Shown: one piece after another, positions 61,359-64,000 of the stretch
How positions within the stretch are numbered: the first letter of the stretch is position 1
Layout of the letters: every line of letters begins with the position of its first letter
Source of the DNA: an uncultured Latescibacterota bacterium
Lineage (GTDB): Bacteria; Latescibacterota; UBA2968
Direction: 5' to 3'
Assembly (NCBI GenBank): GCA_958295785.1
Contig: OY282377.1
Location: 572,394 to 636,393 of the forward strand
DNA: 64,000 bases
The notes under the pieces: model-generated
Told to the model about the DNA's origin: nothing
The model's input: the letters and a program-made list of their open reading frames with translations, nothing else
Database searches by the model: none
Position numbers and translations under genes: made by a program

Positions 61359-62557
61359 CTTTTTGCTCTTTCTCTGAATCCTGCGAGCATGCCCTGTTCC
61401 CACAAATAGCCAGCCTTGTCTCCCGCCTCGAGCTGACCCCTAACGAGCGGATCCGCAGAGAAGGGCATAATTTTCGACACGCCTTCGGCTTTTTCAATCA
61501 AGAACAAACTCTCTAGCGGTATGGCATTTAGAAACTGCGGCGAGTGCGTGGAGGCGAATACCTGCCCGCCTCTGTGGGCGTATTCTATAAATTCTTCCGC
61601 GAGGATATTCATGAGTTCTGGATACAACTGGTTTTCGGGTTCCTCAACACAGAGAATTTTGTGCGGTTTGGGGTCGTGTAGCAACAGCAAATAGGCAAAC
61701 ATTTTTATTGTGCCATCGGAAATGTTGAAGTCCAAAAAGGGGTCTTTGAAAGTGCTGTCGGCGTAGCGAATGAGCAAACTTCCGTCTTCGCTGGTTTTGG
61801 CTTCGACGTTAGATACACCAGGCACTCTTTCGCTCATTTTTTTTAATACCATGTCAAAAGTATCGGGATATTCTTCTTTGAGATGAAAGGCGACCGAAGG
61901 CAGATTGTCTCCCGAACTGGAAAGATGAGAGCTTGGGGCGAGATTTTTCTTTCCGCGTGCGCCGTTGATGTGGAAGTTCGAAATATGCCAATTTTCTATC
62001 AAATTGCGAAAAGCGTTCGCGGCTTTGAAGCGCTGTAGTTGCCCCAAACTGCTGATAGCCAATACGTCAGGCATAACCGCTTGTTCTTCTCTGGTGAGTT
62101 CGATATCTTTATTGAAATCTTCTTCGTTGCTGACGGCAGTGCCTTGCCCTCTAGAAAAATCGATAAAGTGAAAAGGTGCGCCATAGCTGGAAAGCTTGTA
62201 GCGCAGTATTTCTCGGCGCACCAGCGGTTTCCCGTTTTCCAAGCCTATTTCCAGCCTATAGGTCGCTAGGCGTTCTCTTTTCGCTATGGTCAAGCGAAAT
62301 TTGAGTTCTATGACGATGCTTTCAGACAGACCGACGCCACGGGTGATCACTTCCTTAAATCCGTTGAACCCCCCTTCGTTTTGCAAGGCGATGCGGACGT
62401 TCTGTGATAAACAGTTCTTCAAAAATGAAAAGACGCGAAACAAGGTGGTTTTGCCGACCCCATTCTTGCCGACAAACACCGCCAATGGAGGCAGTCCCTT
62501 TAGGTTAATGTTCTTGAATGCCTTAAAATTTTGGATGTGGATTTCTTCTATGACCAT
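61355..62557 (-). CDS. AAA ATPase of the SMC/RecF-like (AAA_15/AAA_21) type
   Basis: 400 aa from the ATG at 62557 (MVIEEIHIQNFKAFKNINLK); the longer frame starts upstream of or within the promoter. Walker A is GKNGVGKTT at 30-38. A helical insertion spans about 80-250, with FIDFSRGQGTAVSNEEDFNK. The C-terminal half has signature-like DFNISDGTIKMFAYLLLLHD, Walker B ILCVEEPENQLYPELM and the switch FASTHSPQFLNAIP. This is the domain plan of ATPases paired with nucleases in OLD, Gabija, Septu and PARIS-like systems. It is coupled to the DUF4276 gene. Confidence 0.88.
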   Translation of the reverse strand: MVIEEIHIQNFKAFKNINLKGLPPLAVFVGKNGVGKTTLFRVFSFLKNCLSQNVRIALQNEGGFNGFKEVITRGVGLSESIVIELKFRLTIAKRERLATYRLEIGLENGKPLVRREILRYKLSSYGAPFHFIDFSRGQGTAVSNEEDFNKDIELTREEQAVMPDVLAISSLGQLQRFKAANAFRNLIENWHISNFHINGARGKKNLAPSSHLSSSGDNLPSVAFHLKEEYPDTFDMVLKKMSERVPGVSNVEAKTSEDGSLLIRYADSTFKDPFLDFNISDGTIKMFAYLLLLHDPKPHKILCVEEPENQLYPELMNILAEEFIEYAHRGGQVFASTHSPQFLNAIPLESLFLIEKAEGVSKIMPFSADPLVRGQLEAGDKAGYLWEQGMLAGFRERAKR

Positions 62558-62609
62558 AGCCAATACCCATGCATGAGGGAGCGATGCGGCTGAAAATGGC
62601 ATAAATGCT

Positions 62610-62638
62610 ATCGTAAGCGGTGTATATGATATTGTCAA
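62610..62638 (-). promoter_or_regulatory. Sigma-70 promoter of the AAA-DUF4276 operon
   Basis: On the minus strand TTGACA (62638-62633) and TACGAT (62615-62610) are separated by 17 bases. Transcript start near 62603 supports the ATG at 62557. Confidence 0.7.
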
Positions 62639-62721
62639 GCACAATGTATGACTTGCAATGTGCGGCACTATGACAATTCAAACGTTGCGGAGAGAGGCCG
62701 GAGGAGGGCCCCTATTTCGTC

Positions 62722-64000
62722 TTAAAACAACTTCTCGGATGGCATCACTTGTGGCGCGTCATTTGGGGACTGGCCGTCTGGGTCATTGACCCGAGAACCG
62801 CTCGGCGCGGCGACGTAGCTATCGGGCAACAGGGGATCATGTGTCTCTGCCATCCACTCATCCAACCGCTCGCGCAATGCCTTCCGAATCGGTGCCATAT
62901 CTTCTCGATCAATGATGTTGTGCGCTTCGTCGGGGTCGAACATCAAATCGTATAACATCTCTTGATCGCGCGGCAATTTCTCCCAATTTTGATCCAGCAA
63001 AAACGCTTTTGTCGGCGTATCATCCACATTGGGCAACACGAGTTTGTCGCGGCCGTCATATCGCCGGATATACTTGTATCTTTCCGTGCGGATGCTCCGC
63101 ATGGGTTCATACGCCGCGTGGTAGTTCACCTCTGAAAAAATTTCTTCCCGATGGCGATCCTCTCCGCCATTGACCAGCGGGCACAGGGATTTGCCTTCTA
63201 CATGGTCGGGTATTTCAATGCCCGCAACGCAATAGGCTGTGGGCAATACGTCCATCAAACTCACCATCGCATTTGCGACTTTCCCGCCTGCAAACCCGCC
63301 CGGCCCGCGGATGATCAAATACACGCCAATGCCGTGATCGGTCAGGTTGCACATGTTGCGCGGAAATTGCAACCCGTGATCGGCAAAACAGAACGTCAGG
63401 GTATGCTCTGCCAAACCGGTTTCTTCAAGCGCGGCGAGCACTTTTCCGTAGTGGTCGTCCATCACGCGCGCAGACGCTTTATAGTCCGCCATATCTGCTC
63501 GCGTCTCGGGCGTATCGGGCAAGGGGCGAGGGGGCAAGCAAAACTGTTCGCGCTCTGCGGGGTGATTTTGCGGGTCGGCTTTGTGAAAGGGCCGGTGCGT
63601 CTCATTCAATCCCAAATTTAAGAAAAAGGGTTGTCGCGGCGCGTTGGTCAAAAAATCCACCACCGCACCGGCCGGTTCGATCCGCTTGGGCAAGTTGGGA
63701 TAATTGGTGTCCAATCCCGAGAGCACGGCGTCATATCCAATCGCATTCAAATTCGGCATCGTGTGTTCCACGCCCGCTGTCGCGGTAAAATAGCCATTGG
63801 CCTTAAAAATGCGTGCCGCGTGCCAGTCGCAATTCGACATGGCAAAGCCGCGGTGTGCAAGGCCGAGCATCCCACACGAATGGGGGTACATGCCGGTCAA
63901 AAAACTCGCCCTGCTCGGCGAACACGTCGGCGCGGTGGCATAAGCCCGCCGAAACAACACGCCTTCTTCGGCCAGTCGCTGTACATGCGGCGTTGGCACG
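62722..64000 (-). CDS. Sulfatase, Cys-type, N-terminus beyond the window
   Basis: The frame enters from the right edge; about 426 residues are present. The first visible residues VPTPHVQRLAEEGVLFRRAY are those that normally follow the N-terminal metal site. The activation site is C-S-P-S-R in TAPTCSPSRASFLTGMYP. LGLNETHRPFHKAD and the metal-site region FCFADHGLQFPRNM are present. The latter lacks the usual second acidic residue after DHG, so the metal site is slightly atypical. It ends in a polar tail. Its own Cys should be matured by the FGE at 20.5 kb. Confidence 0.9.
   Translation of the reverse strand, partial: VPTPHVQRLAEEGVLFRRAYATAPTCSPSRASFLTGMYPHSCGMLGLAHRGFAMSNCDWHAARIFKANGYFTATAGVEHTMPNLNAIGYDAVLSGLDTNYPNLPKRIEPAGAVVDFLTNAPRQPFFLNLGLNETHRPFHKADPQNHPAEREQFCLPPRPLPDTPETRADMADYKASARVMDDHYGKVLAALEETGLAEHTLTFCFADHGLQFPRNMCNLTDHGIGVYLIIRGPGGFAGGKVANAMVSLMDVLPTAYCVAGIEIPDHVEGKSLCPLVNGGEDRHREEIFSEVNYHAAYEPMRSIRTERYKYIRRYDGRDKLVLPNVDDTPTKAFLLDQNWEKLPRDQEMLYDLMFDPDEAHNIIDREDMAPIRKALRERLDEWMAETHDPLLPDSYVAAPSGSRVNDPDGQSPNDAPQVMPSEKLF

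Overview
The window looks like chromosome from a GC-rich, Gram-negative-type environmental bacterium of a poorly cultured lineage. Three signs point to the FCB-superphylum/Latescibacterota or Poribacteria neighbourhood, which is an inference and not a proof. They are a complete Pup/UBact-proteasome operon outside an actinobacterial context, giant secreted proteins ending in FlgD-like sorting domains (NPFNP...TTI motif), and a scavenging gene set of Cys-type sulfatases, a formylglycine-generating enzyme, a TRAP transporter, a Gfo/Idh/MocA dehydrogenase and an enolase-superfamily enzyme.

Layout. 0-4.5 kb is an accessory patch: a partial enolase-superfamily gene, an interspersed repeat joined to an IS5-family element, an HsdS remnant, a metallo-beta-lactamase-fold/4-TM gene pair, a DUF2283 gene and an IS5-derived MITE. 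4.6-14.8 kb, mostly minus strand, holds a sulfatase, a small antitoxin-like gene, an M24 peptidase/HtrA pair, and a sigma-54 activator downstream of a giant TPR protein. 14.9-20.2 kb is a plus-strand housekeeping run: ispE, rplY(ctc), pth, hppA, rpsF, rpsR, rplI, with a probable S6:S18-binding leader before rpsF. 20.5-27.3 kb holds the formylglycine-generating enzyme, two more copies of the interspersed repeat with MITEs, an ion-channel-like gene, an A+T-richer decayed stretch, a bifunctional nuclease, and a tandemly duplicated coiled-coil gene.

27.3-38.2 kb is two giant secreted proteins (1540 and 1910 aa) behind a consensus sigma-70 promoter and a roughly 410-nt leader, separated by a terminator. 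38.4-47.1 kb holds an oxidoreductase, a secreted protein and the proteasome operon mpa-dop-ubact-prcB-prcA-pafA with its own promoter. 47.5-48.7 kb is an A+T-richer 2TM-GAF gene plus a 59-aa gene. 48.8-54.5 kb, minus strand, has a DUF1854/ABC exporter pair, an isochorismatase-fold hydrolase, a CBS protein, a NamZ/DUF1343 protein and a small HTH protein. 54.7-59.4 kb has a second sulfatase and a TRAP transporter. 59.6-62.7 kb has an ECF sigma factor with a membrane partner, then an AAA ATPase/DUF4276 pair. The window ends inside a third sulfatase.

The formylglycine-generating enzyme at 20.5 kb would activate all three sulfatases, each of which carries the Cys-x-Pro-x-Arg site. The proteasome operon encodes every known core part: ATPase, tagger, remover, tag, alpha and beta. 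Three compact two-gene modules (2.2-3.6, 47.5-48.7 and 60.8-62.6 kb) sit in accessory DNA and resemble defence or conflict cassettes. None of them can be given a proven function from sequence alone.
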